Source: Pseudorhodobacter turbinis
GTDB taxonomy: Bacteria; Pseudomonadota; Alphaproteobacteria; Rhodobacterales; Rhodobacteraceae
Direction of reading: 5' to 3'
Assembly (NCBI RefSeq): GCF_005234135.1
Contig: NZ_CP039965.1
Span: 186,001-250,000, forward strand
Length of the DNA stretch: 64,000 bases
Shown here: piece by piece, positions 17,551-25,566 of the stretch
Numbering within the stretch: position 1 is the stretch's first letter
Layout of the letters: every line of letters begins with the position of its first letter
The notes under the pieces: generated by a model
The model's input: only the letters and a program-made list of their open reading frames with translations
What the model was told of the DNA's origin: nothing
The model's database searches: none
Position numbers and translations under genes: made by a program

Positions 17551-18051
17551 ATGCGTACCGGCCTTTACCCCGGAACTTTCGACCCAATCACCTTGGGCCA
17601 TACCGACATTATCCAACGTGCGATGGGGTTGGTCGATAAGCTGGTGATTGGTGTCGCCATCAATCGCGACAAGAACCCGTTATTCTCGCTGGAGGAGCGG
17701 GTGGAGATGGTTAAGGCGGAATGTGAATCTATTGTCGCCAAGACCGGCGGACAGATTGTGGTTCATCCGTTTGACAATTTGCTGATCTATTGTGCCCGTG
17801 ATGTGGGGGCCACCGTTATTGTGCGCGGCCTGCGTGCCGTTGCCGATTTTGAGTATGAATTTCAAATGGTTGGTATGAACCGCGCGATAGATGCCTCAAT
17901 TGAAACAGTGTTTATGATGGCCGATGCGCGCCGTCAGGCCATTGCTTCAAAGCTGGTTAAAGAGATCGCGCGGCTTGACGGGGACGTTTCCAAATTTGTT
18001 CCGCCTGCCGTGCGCGATGCATTGGTTGCGCGCTACAGCCAGAAAAGCTGA
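17551..18051 (+). CDS. coaD: Phosphopantetheine adenylyltransferase
   Basis: The fourth enzyme of coenzyme A synthesis (166 aa): 4'-phosphopantetheine plus ATP gives dephospho-CoA. The nucleotidyltransferase signature YPGTFDPITLGHTDII (with the GH of HxGH) is at residues 5-20. VVRGLRAVADFEYEFQMVGMN and the C-terminal KLVKEIARLDGDVSKFVPP are also present. Length is normal for bacterial CoaD. AGGAG sits 6 bases upstream of the start. It converges with the DUF1127 gene across 9 bases, with no terminator visible. Confidence 0.96.
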   Translation: MRTGLYPGTFDPITLGHTDIIQRAMGLVDKLVIGVAINRDKNPLFSLEERVEMVKAECESIVAKTGGQIVVHPFDNLLIYCARDVGATVIVRGLRAVADFEYEFQMVGMNRAIDASIETVFMMADARRQAIASKLVKEIARLDGDVSKFVPPAVRDALVARYSQKS

Positions 18052-18060
18052 CGCGCGCCC

Positions 18061-18222
18061 TTAGCTCCAGATCGCTTGACGGGCGATCCGGTCGGCATCG
18101 CCGCGATCAATTCCAAGATCAAGCGCCACATCCCTTGGCAGGCGCGCAATCTCGTTGCGGGTCTCGATATAGCGGGCGTAATTGTTCAATGCGGTTTTCA
18201 CGTGGTTGATAAGGTTTTTCAT
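18061..18222 (-). CDS. DUF1127 small protein
   Basis: A 53-aa basic protein ending in the DUF1127 motif (RLPRDVALDLGIDRGDADRIARQAIW). DUF1127 proteins are small, Arg-rich and common in alphaproteobacteria. Several bind RNA or influence small-RNA turnover and phosphate or stress responses. Which of these applies here is unknown. Start ATG 18222 follows AGGAAG by 3 bases. A long 5' region (18223-18354) contains an inverted repeat, and the gap1 terminator isolates it from the upstream gene. Confidence 0.8.
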   Translation of the reverse strand: MKNLINHVKTALNNYARYIETRNEIARLPRDVALDLGIDRGDADRIARQAIWS

Positions 18223-18325
18223 GTGCTTCCTAACGTACATCAGAAGGGTTGACCCCATGCCAACTGTTCTTTCCCCTATATCGTGATATGTGATTGCGCC
18301 AACAACAGCCATGAAAGGCATCCGG

Positions 18326-18344
18326 CTATGCAAGCGATGCATAG
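18326..18344. repeat. Inverted repeat upstream of the DUF1127 gene
   Basis: CTATGCA (18326-18332), five bases, TGCATAG (18338-18344), a perfect 7-bp inverted repeat. It lies about 104 bases before the DUF1127 start, a plausible operator position. No factor can be assigned. Confidence 0.45.
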
Positions 18345-18354
18345 CTTGCTTTGA

Positions 18355-18384
18355 AAAAAGGGGCCCCTAATGGAGCCCCTTTTT
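18355..18384 (-). terminator. Terminator of the first GAPDH gene
   Basis: AAAAAGGGGC (18355-18364) and GCCCCTTTTT (18375-18384) form a perfect 10-bp stem with a 10-base loop. On the minus strand the stem ends in a T5 run. It begins 26 bases after the gap1 stop. Confidence 0.85.
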
Positions 18385-18409
18385 GTATTCAATATGTTGC
18401 AGGGTGATC

Positions 18410-19411
18410 TTAAAGTAGTTTACCCATTGCTACCGCCGTATCGGCCATGCGGTTGGAGAAGCCCCACTCATTATCGTACCAAGCCAAGATCCGTACCATA
18501 TTACCATCTAGGACCTTGGTTTGATCCAGATGGAAGATGGAGGAACGGGGATCGTGATTGAAATCAGACGACACATTCGGCTGATCGGTGAAGCCCAGAA
18601 TCCCCTTGAGCGGCCCGTTTGCGGCGGCGATAATGGCGGCGTTCACCTCGTCCACGGTGGTTGCGCGCGCGGCCTCGAAGGTCAGGTCCACCACTGATAC
18701 ATTCGGTGTCGGCACGCGGATCGCAACCCCGTCAAGCTTGCCGTTCAGTTCCGGCAACACCAGCCCCACGGCCTTTGCGGCACCGGTTGAGGTCGGGATC
18801 ATCGACAGCGCTGCTGCACGCCCCCGGTACAGATCCTTGTGCAGTGTGTCCAACGTCGGCTGGTCCCCGGTGTAAGAGTGGATCGTGGTCATGAACCCTT
18901 TGGTGATCCCGATCGCATCGTTAAGCACCTTTACCACTGGAGAAAGGCAGTTCGTGGTGCAAGAGGCGTTGGAGACGATCAGATCCGCCGCCGTCAGCGT
19001 GTCATGGTTCACCCCGTAAACGATGGTCTTATCCGCCCCTTTGGACGGCGCAGAAACCAAAACCCGGCTTGCCCCGTTTTCCAGATGCACAGACGCCTTT
19101 TCCTTGTCGGTAAAGATACCGGTGCATTCCAGCACGATATCAACATCGCCCCAAGGCAGCTCTGCGGGGTTGCGGATCGCGGTCACGGCAATTGGTCCGC
19201 GACCTACGTCAATCGAGGTTTCGGTGGTTGTGACCTCTGCCGGAAAACGGCCATGCACCGAATCAAAACGCAGCATATGTGCGTTGCTTTCCACAGGTCC
19301 CAGATCATTGATGGCGACCACTTCAATATCGGTGCGACCGGATTCTATTATGGCGCGCAAGACGTTGCGGCCGATGCGGCCAAATCCATTGATAGCGACT
19401 TTGACAGTCAT
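18410..19411 (-). CDS. gap: Glyceraldehyde-3-phosphate dehydrogenase, type I, NAD-type
   Basis: A 333-aa enzyme interconverting glyceraldehyde-3-phosphate and 1,3-bisphosphoglycerate. Seen are the Rossmann motif [10 protein letters not shown], the catalytic SNASCTTNC (C151), [11 protein letters not shown] with the phosphate-binding region, and [12 protein letters not shown]. Asp36 (VVAINDLG) is retained; in this family it contacts the adenosine ribose and favours NAD over NADP. ATG 19411 gives [14 protein letters not shown]. The upstream in-frame extension is not family-like and overlaps an operator-like palindrome (19453-19466). It lies downstream of a second GAPDH gene and a 47-aa membrane protein. 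Confidence 0.93.
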   Translation of the reverse strand: MTVKVAINGFGRIGRNVLRAIIESGRTDIEVVAINDLGPVESNAHMLRFDSVHGRFPAEVTTTETSIDVGRGPIAVTAIRNPAELPWGDVDIVLECTGIFTDKEKASVHLENGASRVLVSAPSKGADKTIVYGVNHDTLTAADLIVSNASCTTNCLSPVVKVLNDAIGITKGFMTTIHSYTGDQPTLDTLHKDLYRGRAAALSMIPTSTGAAKAVGLVLPELNGKLDGVAIRVPTPNVSVVDLTFEAARATTVDEVNAAIIAAANGPLKGILGFTDQPNVSSDFNHDPRSSIFHLDQTKVLDGNMVRILAWYDNEWGFSNRMADTAVAMGKLL

Positions 19412-19452
19412 GGCAGGTTCTCCATGCTTGGATCGGGGCGGGACGCCCTGAT

Positions 19453-19466
19453 TGCTAGCGCTAACA
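19453..19466. promoter_or_regulatory. LacI/CceR-like operator upstream of gap1
   Basis: TGCTAGCGCTAACA is a near-perfect palindrome with a central CG, typical of LacI-family operators. It closely resembles the motif I recall for CceR, a regulator of central carbon genes in Rhodobacter. It lies 42 bases upstream of the gap1 start codon. Confidence 0.5.
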
Positions 19467-19506
19467 TCACGATTTAAGCGCAAGTTTCAAGCATAGCTTG
19501 CCGGAT

Positions 19507-19650
19507 TTATCGCCAGAAAGACAGGTAATCAATGAAAACGGCGAATTTCCGCAAAAGAAAAAGGGCCGCATCGCCGCCGTTCAGAATAAAATCTCCGAAT
19601 ACGGCGGCTGCGATCACAATGCCCAGCCAAATGGCTAATGTGTTTGTCAT
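19507..19650 (-). CDS. Small membrane protein between the two GAPDH genes
   Basis: A 47-aa ORF beginning MTNTLAIWLGIVIAAAVFGD, with a hydrophobic helix at residues 5-20 and a second amphipathic, aromatic segment (FLLRKFAVFIDYLSFW). A good ribosome-binding site (AAGGGA) precedes it by about 5 bases, and it sits 35 bases downstream of gap2 in the same direction. I do not recognise a characterised family. The position suggests co-transcription with gap2. Function unknown. Confidence 0.65.
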   Translation of the reverse strand: MTNTLAIWLGIVIAAAVFGDFILNGGDAALFLLRKFAVFIDYLSFWR

Positions 19651-19685
19651 AAGGTCCCTTTTACGCGGACCATAAAGAGCCCGTC

Positions 19686-20687
19686 TTAGTGCAGCAGTCG
19701 TCCCATTGCGCCGGCAACATCGGCCATCCGGCAGGAAAAGCCCCACTCATTGTCATACCATGCCATGACCCGTACGCAATTCCCCATGACCTTGGTCTGC
19801 TCGGGCGCGAAAATGCACGAGTGGGGGGTATGGTTGAAGTCGATGGAAACTTTCGGCTCTGGATCATAGGCCATCACCATGCCCATATAGCCCGAGGCCG
19901 CTTCGCGCACGATCTCGTTGATCTCGGCGGCGGTCACCAATTTGCGCGACACAAAGGTCAGATCCACAGCAGAGACATTCGGGGTCGGCACGCGCATCGC
20001 GGTGCCGTCCAGCTTGCCTGCAAGTTCTGGTAGCACCTCACCCAGCGCTTTTGCGGCACCGGTGGAGGTCGGGATCATCGCCATTGCGGCAGCCCGTGCA
20101 CGGTAAAGATCCTCATGCCGACGGTCGAGCGTGGGCTGGTCGCCGGTATAGCTGTGGATCGTGGTCATGATGCCGGTCTCAATCCCGACCGAATCGTTAA
20201 GCACTTTTGCCAAAGGCGCAAGGCAGTTGGTCGTGCAGGAACCGTTGGAGACAACATGATGATCTGTCGTCAACTGGCGATGGTTCACGCCGTAGACAAC
20301 GGTTTTATCGACGTTCTTGGCGGGGGCAGAGACCAGCACACGTTTGGCACCGCGGCCCAGATGTACCGCCGCCGCATCGCGGTTGTTGAACTTGCCGGTA
20401 CATTCCAGAACGACATCGACACCTTCCCAGTCCAGCTCTGCCGGGTTGTAGGTGGACATCACGCGCATCGGGCCGCGCCCGAGATCCAGCGTATTTCCCG
20501 AAACCCGAACCGTGCCGGGGAAACGCCCGTGCACGCTGTCGTATTTCAAAAGATGGGCATTGGTTTCAATCGGGCCAGTCGCGTTGATCGCGACGACCTG
20601 TACATCATTGCGCGCGCTTTCCGCGATATGGGCCAAAGTGCAGCGCCCAATACGGCCGAAACCATTGATTCCGATGGTTATTGTCAT
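19686..20687 (-). CDS. Second glyceraldehyde-3-phosphate dehydrogenase, probable NADP-tolerant (GapB-like)
   Basis: A 333-aa GAPDH paralogue with all catalytic parts: [19 protein letters not shown] (C151), [11 protein letters not shown] and [12 protein letters not shown]. The dinucleotide-selectivity position is Ala36 (VVAINATG) where the neighbouring enzyme has Asp36. Loss of this Asp is the hallmark of GapB-type enzymes that use NADP in gluconeogenesis, so opposite physiological roles are likely. It is not Epd (erythrose-4-phosphate dehydrogenase), whose loops differ. Three palindromes of one type lie upstream (20775-20829). Confidence 0.9.
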   Translation of the reverse strand: MTITIGINGFGRIGRCTLAHIAESARNDVQVVAINATGPIETNAHLLKYDSVHGRFPGTVRVSGNTLDLGRGPMRVMSTYNPAELDWEGVDVVLECTGKFNNRDAAAVHLGRGAKRVLVSAPAKNVDKTVVYGVNHRQLTTDHHVVSNGSCTTNCLAPLAKVLNDSVGIETGIMTTIHSYTGDQPTLDRRHEDLYRARAAAMAMIPTSTGAAKALGEVLPELAGKLDGTAMRVPTPNVSAVDLTFVSRKLVTAAEINEIVREAASGYMGMVMAYDPEPKVSIDFNHTPHSCIFAPEQTKVMGNCVRVMAWYDNEWGFSCRMADVAGAMGRLLH

Positions 20688-20774
20688 GTTAAACCCTCAT
20701 ATCCACGCCCCATTAGGGTTGGATGTACACAAGACCCCCCAGTTTTCAAAGCCTAAAAGCACCATTTATCAGTA

Positions 20775-20829
20775 TGTTAGCGCAAACCTTGACTGTTGGC
20801 GCTAACGAAAGCACCCGTTTCCGCTAACG
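20775..20829. promoter_or_regulatory. Three LacI/CceR-like operators upstream of gap2
   Basis: TGTTAGCGCAAACC (20775-20788), TGTTGGCGCTAACG (20794-20807) and a weaker CGTTTCCGCTAACG (20816-20829) share the TGTTANCGNTAACA pattern. Centres are 19 and 22 bp apart, about two helical turns. They sit between gap2 and the divergent DUF808 gene and could affect either. Confidence 0.55.
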
Positions 20830-20884
20830 GCTTGCGCCTCCCCTAAACTTCCCTAAGTTGGCGTTGTCAGCAAAAGGAATGGAT

Positions 20885-21853
20885 ATGAGCGGTTTATTAG
20901 CCTTGTTGGATGATGTTGCCGCTATTGCCAAAGTTGCGGCGAGCTCGGTTGACGACATTGCCGCGGCCGCTGCCAAGGCTGGCTCTAAAACCGCTGGCGT
21001 GTTGATCGATGATGCCGCCGTGACACCAACCTATGTCACAGGTCTTGATGCCAGCCGCGAATTGCCGATGATCTGGCGGATCACCAAAGCGTCTTTCAAG
21101 AACAAGCTGGTTTATCTGCTTCCCGTCGCGCTTTTGCTGTCCAATTTTGCGCCTTGGGCGATTACGCCTTTGTTGATGTGCGGCGGGGCTTATCTGTGTT
21201 TTGAGGGGGCGGAGAAGGTCTTTCACGCCATCATGCCCCATGCGAGTGAGGTGGTAGATCAGGGTATGACCCCCGCAGACCCGAAGCGGCTGGAAGAAGC
21301 CCGCGTTGCCGGGGCGATCAAAACCGATTTTATCCTCTCGGCCGAGATTATGACAATCTCGCTGTCGGTGATCGAGGCACCGAATGTTTACATGCAGGCC
21401 GCAACCCTTGCTGTGGTCGCGGTGGGGATTACGATGGCGGTTTACGGCGTAGTGGCGCTGATCGTGAAAATGGATGATGTTGGCCTGCATATGGCGGCCA
21501 ATATGCGCTTTGCCGTCAGTCGCGCTGTTGGCCGTGGCCTCGTGCGCTTTATGCCGCATCTTTTGGCGCTGCTGTCATTTATCGGGACGGGGGCCATGCT
21601 TTGGGTTGGTGGTAATATCATCACCCACGGGCTGGAGGTCTTGGGCTGGCCGTGGATTTATGACCAGATCCACCATCTGGCACAGACGGCCTCTGAAAAG
21701 GTTGATGGCGCCAAGGGGGCTGTGACTTGGGCCGTGACAGCCGCCAGTGACGGTGTCTTTGGTCTTGTCTTCGGGCTGGTCCTGATCCCTGTGGTGACGA
21801 AACTGGTTGGCCCGATGATCGCCAAAGTCACTGGGAAGCCGGCAGCCCATTGA
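20885..21853 (+). CDS. DUF808 family membrane protein (YedI-like)
   Basis: A 322-aa inner-membrane protein. The soluble N-terminus MSGLLALLDDVAAIAKVAA with DDIAAAAAKAGSKTAGVLID and DDAAVTPTYVTG is the DUF808 signature. Several hydrophobic segments follow (LVYLLPVALLLSNFAPWAI, ATLAVVAVGITMAVYGVVAL, FGLVFGLVLIPVVTKLVG). The function of the family is not established. Start ATG 20885 is 6 bases from AAAGGA; ATG 20879 abuts that box and is less likely. Confidence 0.88.
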   Translation: MSGLLALLDDVAAIAKVAASSVDDIAAAAAKAGSKTAGVLIDDAAVTPTYVTGLDASRELPMIWRITKASFKNKLVYLLPVALLLSNFAPWAITPLLMCGGAYLCFEGAEKVFHAIMPHASEVVDQGMTPADPKRLEEARVAGAIKTDFILSAEIMTISLSVIEAPNVYMQAATLAVVAVGITMAVYGVVALIVKMDDVGLHMAANMRFAVSRAVGRGLVRFMPHLLALLSFIGTGAMLWVGGNIITHGLEVLGWPWIYDQIHHLAQTASEKVDGAKGAVTWAVTAASDGVFGLVFGLVLIPVVTKLVGPMIAKVTGKPAAH

Positions 21854-21885
21854 CGGGCTTTGGCGCGGACAAAAGGGGAGGAAGT

Positions 21886-22200
21886 GGAGGTTTCTGTTGC
21901 CAGGTACCTCCGAACCCCGCCTTACACTGCTAGGTGCAAGGGCTTAAGTTTCGATAGTTCCGGTCGCTTACGCGGCCATCGCCATCGGAGCACGGTTGTC
22001 ATTTGCAACTGTACGATTTGTACCGATAACGGTGGTAACTCACCGAGCAAAAGCTGGCCTCTTTAGACGTTCGTCGATCCTATTTCGACCCCGAACCCCC
22101 GAAATGAGCGGGTGGAATGGTGGAGTCGCCGGGTACCGCCCCCGGGTCCGAGCCGTTTATTACAGGTGCGTTTATCGCCATAGTCCGAGCAAGCCCGAAC
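21886..22200 (-). ncRNA. ssrA: tmRNA, circularly permuted two-piece form (ssrA)
   Basis: tmRNA rescues stalled ribosomes and tags the nascent protein for proteolysis. On the minus strand the acceptor piece comes first, ending in CGACTCC-ACCA (22128-22118). A 25-base intervening segment follows (22117-22093), then the coding piece starting GGGGTCG (22092-22086), which pairs with CGACTCC as a 7-bp acceptor stem. The tag frame (22006-21968) begins at GCA and reads ANDNRAPMAMAA then TAA, a classic alphaproteobacterial tag. The permuted order and excised loop match the two-piece tmRNA of this class. The ends given are estimates: the 5' end from the promoter, the 3' end from a hairpin (21911-21886). 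This explains the 417-base gene-free stretch 21854-22270. Confidence 0.93.
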
Positions 22201-22206
22201 AATTTC

Positions 22207-22235
22207 AATATAGGAGGCGGTGGGTGGCGGTGCAA
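22207..22235 (-). promoter_or_regulatory. ssrA promoter
   Basis: On the minus strand TTGCAC (22235-22230), exactly 17 bases, then TATATT (22212-22207). This is a strong vegetative-type promoter, predicting a start near 22200, directly before the tmRNA acceptor piece. Confidence 0.75.
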
Positions 22236-22270
22236 GGGGCTGATGTCGTTAGGATGAATTTCTCCGGCCC

Positions 22271-23185
22271 TTAGGCCAAGCTGTAGCGCGCAGCGGGGCC
22301 GGGTGCAGGATCGGCCGCAACGCGTGATTGTGCTGTTAAATCCAACAGGTGGGCGAGGATATTGCGCGCAGCGGCAGGGTGAAGGGCGGGTGGCGTTTGG
22401 GCGTAAAGCGTGGCTGTCAGTTCGGCTATTGTGGTGCTACCTTTTGCAAGTTCGGCCAAGATGCCGACCTCGCGGGATTCGCGGTGTGCGATCAGGAAGG
22501 CAAGGCGTGCGGCTGGATCGGTGATCGGGTCACCGTGGCCCGCGTGCATGATGGACCAGTCGCGCGCGGCCAGACGGCGGGTTGCGGCCATATAGGCGGC
22601 CATATCGCCATCGGGCGGCGACACAAGTGAAGAGGCCCAGCCCATGACATGATCGCCCGAGAACAGCACGTCGCTCGTCGAATCCTCGGGGTCTGGCATC
22701 GCAAAACACAGGTGGCTGCCAAGATGGCCGGGGGTATGGATTGCCTCCAGCGCCCAGTCGCCATGTGCCAGCACATCGCCGCAAGACAGCACGACGTCAG
22801 GAGTGAACGCCGTATCAATCCCTTCGCCGCCTGCAAGCGTGCCGGTTTGGGCTAGTGCTTGCATTAAGGGGCTGCGGCCCGCGATAGCAGGGCCATACGC
22901 ATGGGTGTTAATGTTCAATGTCGCTGCCATCTCGCGGGCAAGGGGGGAGTGGTCAAGATGTGCATGGGTCACGAAGATATGGGTGATCCGCTCGCCGGGG
23001 GCCAATGCGGCCATGAGGGCGCTGGCGTGGGCGGGATCATTCGGGCCGGGATCAATCAGCGCCACATCACCGGTTCCCACCAAATAGCTGTTGGTGCCGT
23101 GCAACGTCATCGGCGAGGGGTTAGGGGCCAAAACGCGTCGCACCTGCGGCGAGAGGGTTTCACAGATACCGGGGGTTGCAGGCAT
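22271..23185 (-). CDS. MBL-fold metallo-hydrolase (LACTB2-like)
   Basis: A 304-aa metallo-beta-lactamase-fold protein. Metal ligands are visible in THAHLDHSPLA (HxHxDH), HTPGHLGSHLCF and the later GDHVMGW and HAGHG histidines. About 50 C-terminal residues form a winged-helix-like tail, as in LACTB2-type hydrolases. Substrate unknown; relatives include single-strand ribonucleases and thioester hydrolases. AAGGA precedes the start. The stop is 71 bases before the ssrA start region, in the same direction. It is divergent from a histidine kinase gene across 66 bases. Confidence 0.85.
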   Translation of the reverse strand: MPATPGICETLSPQVRRVLAPNPSPMTLHGTNSYLVGTGDVALIDPGPNDPAHASALMAALAPGERITHIFVTHAHLDHSPLAREMAATLNINTHAYGPAIAGRSPLMQALAQTGTLAGGEGIDTAFTPDVVLSCGDVLAHGDWALEAIHTPGHLGSHLCFAMPDPEDSTSDVLFSGDHVMGWASSLVSPPDGDMAAYMAATRRLAARDWSIMHAGHGDPITDPAARLAFLIAHRESREVGILAELAKGSTTIAELTATLYAQTPPALHPAAARNILAHLLDLTAQSRVAADPAPGPAARYSLA

Positions 23186-23251
23186 GACGGATCCTTGGTT
23201 TGGCGCAATCTGGGGCTTTTGTAATCGTATCGACGCGGTTAGTCTTGCACC

Positions 23252-24571
23252 ATGTCATTCAGGTTGAAAAACTTTTTCCCGCGCGGGCTTTACGGACGCG
23301 CCATATCGATCCTGATCGTGCCGGTCGTATCGATCCAGCTTGTGGTGTCTGTTGCCTTTATCCAGCGACATTTCGAACGCGTCACACAGCAGATGACCGG
23401 CGGCGTGGCGATTGAGCTGGGTTATCTGCTGGACCAGATGGCGGCTGCGCCCGATCAAGATTCGGCCAAGCAACAACTGGAAGAGGTTGCGCAGGCGATG
23501 GGCTTTGCGGTGGAATTTCCGACCACAAAATCCGATGTCGGCGATCTGCGGTCCTGGTTTGACCTGTCGGGGCGTGAGGTGATCGCGACGTTGCGCGAAT
23601 CCGTTCCCGGTTTGCAGCGCGTCGAGTTGTTGGGTGATCCACGTCGGGTGGAGATGTTGATCAACACCGCGCAGGGGGCGCTCTGGCTGGTGGTGGATCG
23701 GGCGCGTCTGTCGGCCTCTAACCCGCATCAACTGTTGGTTTTGATGATTCTGACCTCGGTGGTGATGACCTTTGTGGCCTACGGGTTCTTGCGCAACCAG
23801 CTGCGGCCAATCACGCGGTTGGCAAGTGTTGCGACAGCTTTTGGCAAGGGCCAGCATGTGACATATCGCCCCCGCGGCGCGCTGGAGGTGCGTGCGGCGG
23901 GCCGTGCCTTTCTGGATATGCGCGCGCGAATCGAGCGTCAGATCGAACAGCGCACGATGATGTTATCGGGGATCAGCCACGATCTGCGCACGCCCTTGAC
24001 GCGGATGCGTCTGGGCCTTTCGATGCTGCCCGAGGATGAGGAAACCGCCGCCCTATTGGCCGATGTCGGTGATATGCAGCGGCTGATTGATGAATTTTTG
24101 TCCTTCGCGCGGGGCGATGCGATGGAAGATGCAGAGCTTACAAGCCCCGCCGAGTTGATAGGGCGCATGATCGATAACGCAGTACGCTCGGGGCAGGCGG
24201 TGACGCCGGGCACGCTGGAGGTGCAGGGTGATGTCATGTTGCGGCCCGCGGCCGTGACACGCGCGTTGGAAAATCTGATCGGGAATGGTGTGCGTTTCGG
24301 TACCCGTGTCCGGGTTAGCGCGTGGCAAACCGGCAAAGAACTGCGGGTGCTGGTCGAGGACAACGGCCCCGGCATCCCCGAGATGCAGCGGAACGAGGCG
24401 ATGATGCCGTTTTCGCGGCTCGATTCTGCACGCGATCCGAATCGAGGCGGCGGCGTTGGGCTTGGCCTTGCCATCGCACAGGATGTCGCCCGCAGCCATG
24501 GCGGCGCGTTGACCCTGTCGCAAAGCGCGGAAATGGGCGGTTTGAAGGCTGAATTCGTGATCGCTTGTTAA
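23252..24571 (+). CDS. Sensor histidine kinase (EnvZ-like)
   Basis: A 439-aa membrane kinase. A transmembrane helix at about 17-36 and another at about 161-180 enclose a periplasmic sensor of ~120 residues. A HAMP region follows (RNQLRPITRLASVATAFGKG), then the phospho-accepting H-box SGISHDLRTPLTRMRLGL (His243), the N-box ALENLIGNGVRFG, and the G-boxes VEDNGPGIPE and GVGLGLAIAQDVARSHGG. The layout is that of EnvZ-type kinases. No response regulator gene is adjacent in this window, so the partner is elsewhere. No clear ribosome-binding site precedes ATG 23252. Confidence 0.9.
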   Translation: MSFRLKNFFPRGLYGRAISILIVPVVSIQLVVSVAFIQRHFERVTQQMTGGVAIELGYLLDQMAAAPDQDSAKQQLEEVAQAMGFAVEFPTTKSDVGDLRSWFDLSGREVIATLRESVPGLQRVELLGDPRRVEMLINTAQGALWLVVDRARLSASNPHQLLVLMILTSVVMTFVAYGFLRNQLRPITRLASVATAFGKGQHVTYRPRGALEVRAAGRAFLDMRARIERQIEQRTMMLSGISHDLRTPLTRMRLGLSMLPEDEETAALLADVGDMQRLIDEFLSFARGDAMEDAELTSPAELIGRMIDNAVRSGQAVTPGTLEVQGDVMLRPAAVTRALENLIGNGVRFGTRVRVSAWQTGKELRVLVEDNGPGIPEMQRNEAMMPFSRLDSARDPNRGGGVGLGLAIAQDVARSHGGALTLSQSAEMGGLKAEFVIAC

Positions 24572-24775
24572 TGTTTGGACCTTGATAAAAGATGGTTAAC
24601 GCGGGTGTGGCCCTGTATGGGCAGCCGCGAGGGGGAAAACGGCGTCTTTGTTAAGTTTTTGATAATCAGGATCGGGCAATAGCATCACAAAAACGGGCAT
24701 TTTACCCCGCTGTGGCTGCGGAAATTGGCTGATGCCCTTGCGAGTGGCGGCACGCAGCACTAAGACTCACTCAAT

Positions 24776-24791
24776 CCTTATCCCGATAAGG
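24776..24791. repeat. Inverted repeat in the clpP leader
   Basis: CCTTAT-CCCG-ATAAGG is a perfect 6-bp inverted repeat ending 27 bases before the clpP start. It could be an operator or a leader hairpin. The rest of the 247-base gap before clpP shows no feature I can name. Confidence 0.35.
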
Positions 24792-24818
24792 TTCACTGAA
24801 TAAAACAGGCAGGCGCTG

Positions 24819-25451
24819 ATGAAAGATCCGATCGACCACTACATGAACACCCTCGTTCCCATGGTTGTGGAACAAACCAGCCGCGGTGAACGCGCCTATG
24901 ATATCTTTAGCCGGATGCTTAAAGAGCGGATTATCTTTCTGTCTGGCCCTGTGCATGACGGCATGTCCAGCCTGATCTGCGCCCAGCTTTTGTTCCTTGA
25001 AGCGGAAAATCCGTCCAAGGAAATCTCGATGTATATCAACAGCCCCGGCGGCGTTGTGACCTCCGGGCTGTCGATCTATGACACGATGCAATACATTAAG
25101 CCGAAGGTTTCTACGCTCGTGATCGGGCAGGCGGCGTCAATGGGATCGTTGCTGCTGACCGCCGGTGAAAAAGGCATGCGCTTCAGCCTGCCCAATTCGC
25201 GTGTGATGGTGCACCAGCCTTCTGGCGGCTATCAGGGCCAAGCAACCGACATCATGATTCATGCCCGCGAAACCGAAAAGCTCAAGCGTCGTTTGAACGA
25301 GATTTACGTGCGCCACACCGGTCAGGACCTTGATACGGTTGAGGCAGCGCTGGAGCGTGACAACTTCATGTCCGCCGAAGATGCGAAGGAATGGGGTCTG
25401 ATTGACGAAATTCTGGAGAATCGCGGCAAAGCAGAACCAGACGATAAGTAA
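24819..25451 (+). CDS. clpP: ATP-dependent Clp protease proteolytic subunit
   Basis: The serine peptidase of ClpXP/ClpAP (210 aa). The catalytic triad is visible: Ser107 ([12 protein letters not shown]), His132 ([13 protein letters not shown]) and Asp181 ([20 protein letters not shown]). [20 protein letters not shown] forms the handle region. Length is standard. It is followed by a strong terminator and then by clpX, so the two are neighbours but may be separately transcribed. Clients of this protease include tmRNA-tagged proteins, and ssrA lies 2.6 kb upstream. Confidence 0.97.
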   Translation: MKDPIDHYMNTLVPMVVEQTSRGERAYDIFSRMLKERIIFLSGPVHDGMSSLICAQLLFLEAENPSKEISMYINSPGGVVTSGLSIYDTMQYIKPKVSTLVIGQAASMGSLLLTAGEKGMRFSLPNSRVMVHQPSGGYQGQATDIMIHARETEKLKRRLNEIYVRHTGQDLDTVEAALERDNFMSAEDAKEWGLIDEILENRGKAEPDDK

Positions 25452-25456
25452 TACAT

Positions 25457-25490
25457 TCGCCCCCAAGGGTCAGAGCCTTGGGGGCGATTT
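25457..25490 (+). terminator. clpP terminator
   Basis: TCGCCCCCAAGG (25457-25468) and CCTTGGGGGCGA (25476-25487) form a perfect 12-bp stem with a 7-base loop, followed by TTT. Confidence 0.8.
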
Positions 25491-25566
25491 GACATTGTGA
25501 AGGTAGGGGCCATGGCATAGACTTGGCTGAACCAGCATTTCAGGCGACGCGGGGCAGAGAACGACA

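Noticed and set aside
19686..20687. Second GAPDH read as erythrose-4-phosphate dehydrogenase (Epd)
   Set aside because: It keeps GAPDH-type [11 protein letters not shown] and PTSTGAAKA segments, whereas Epd has different residues there.
21860..22274. Small open frames on the plus strand after the DUF808 gene
   Set aside because: They are antisense to the tmRNA gene and have no protein features.
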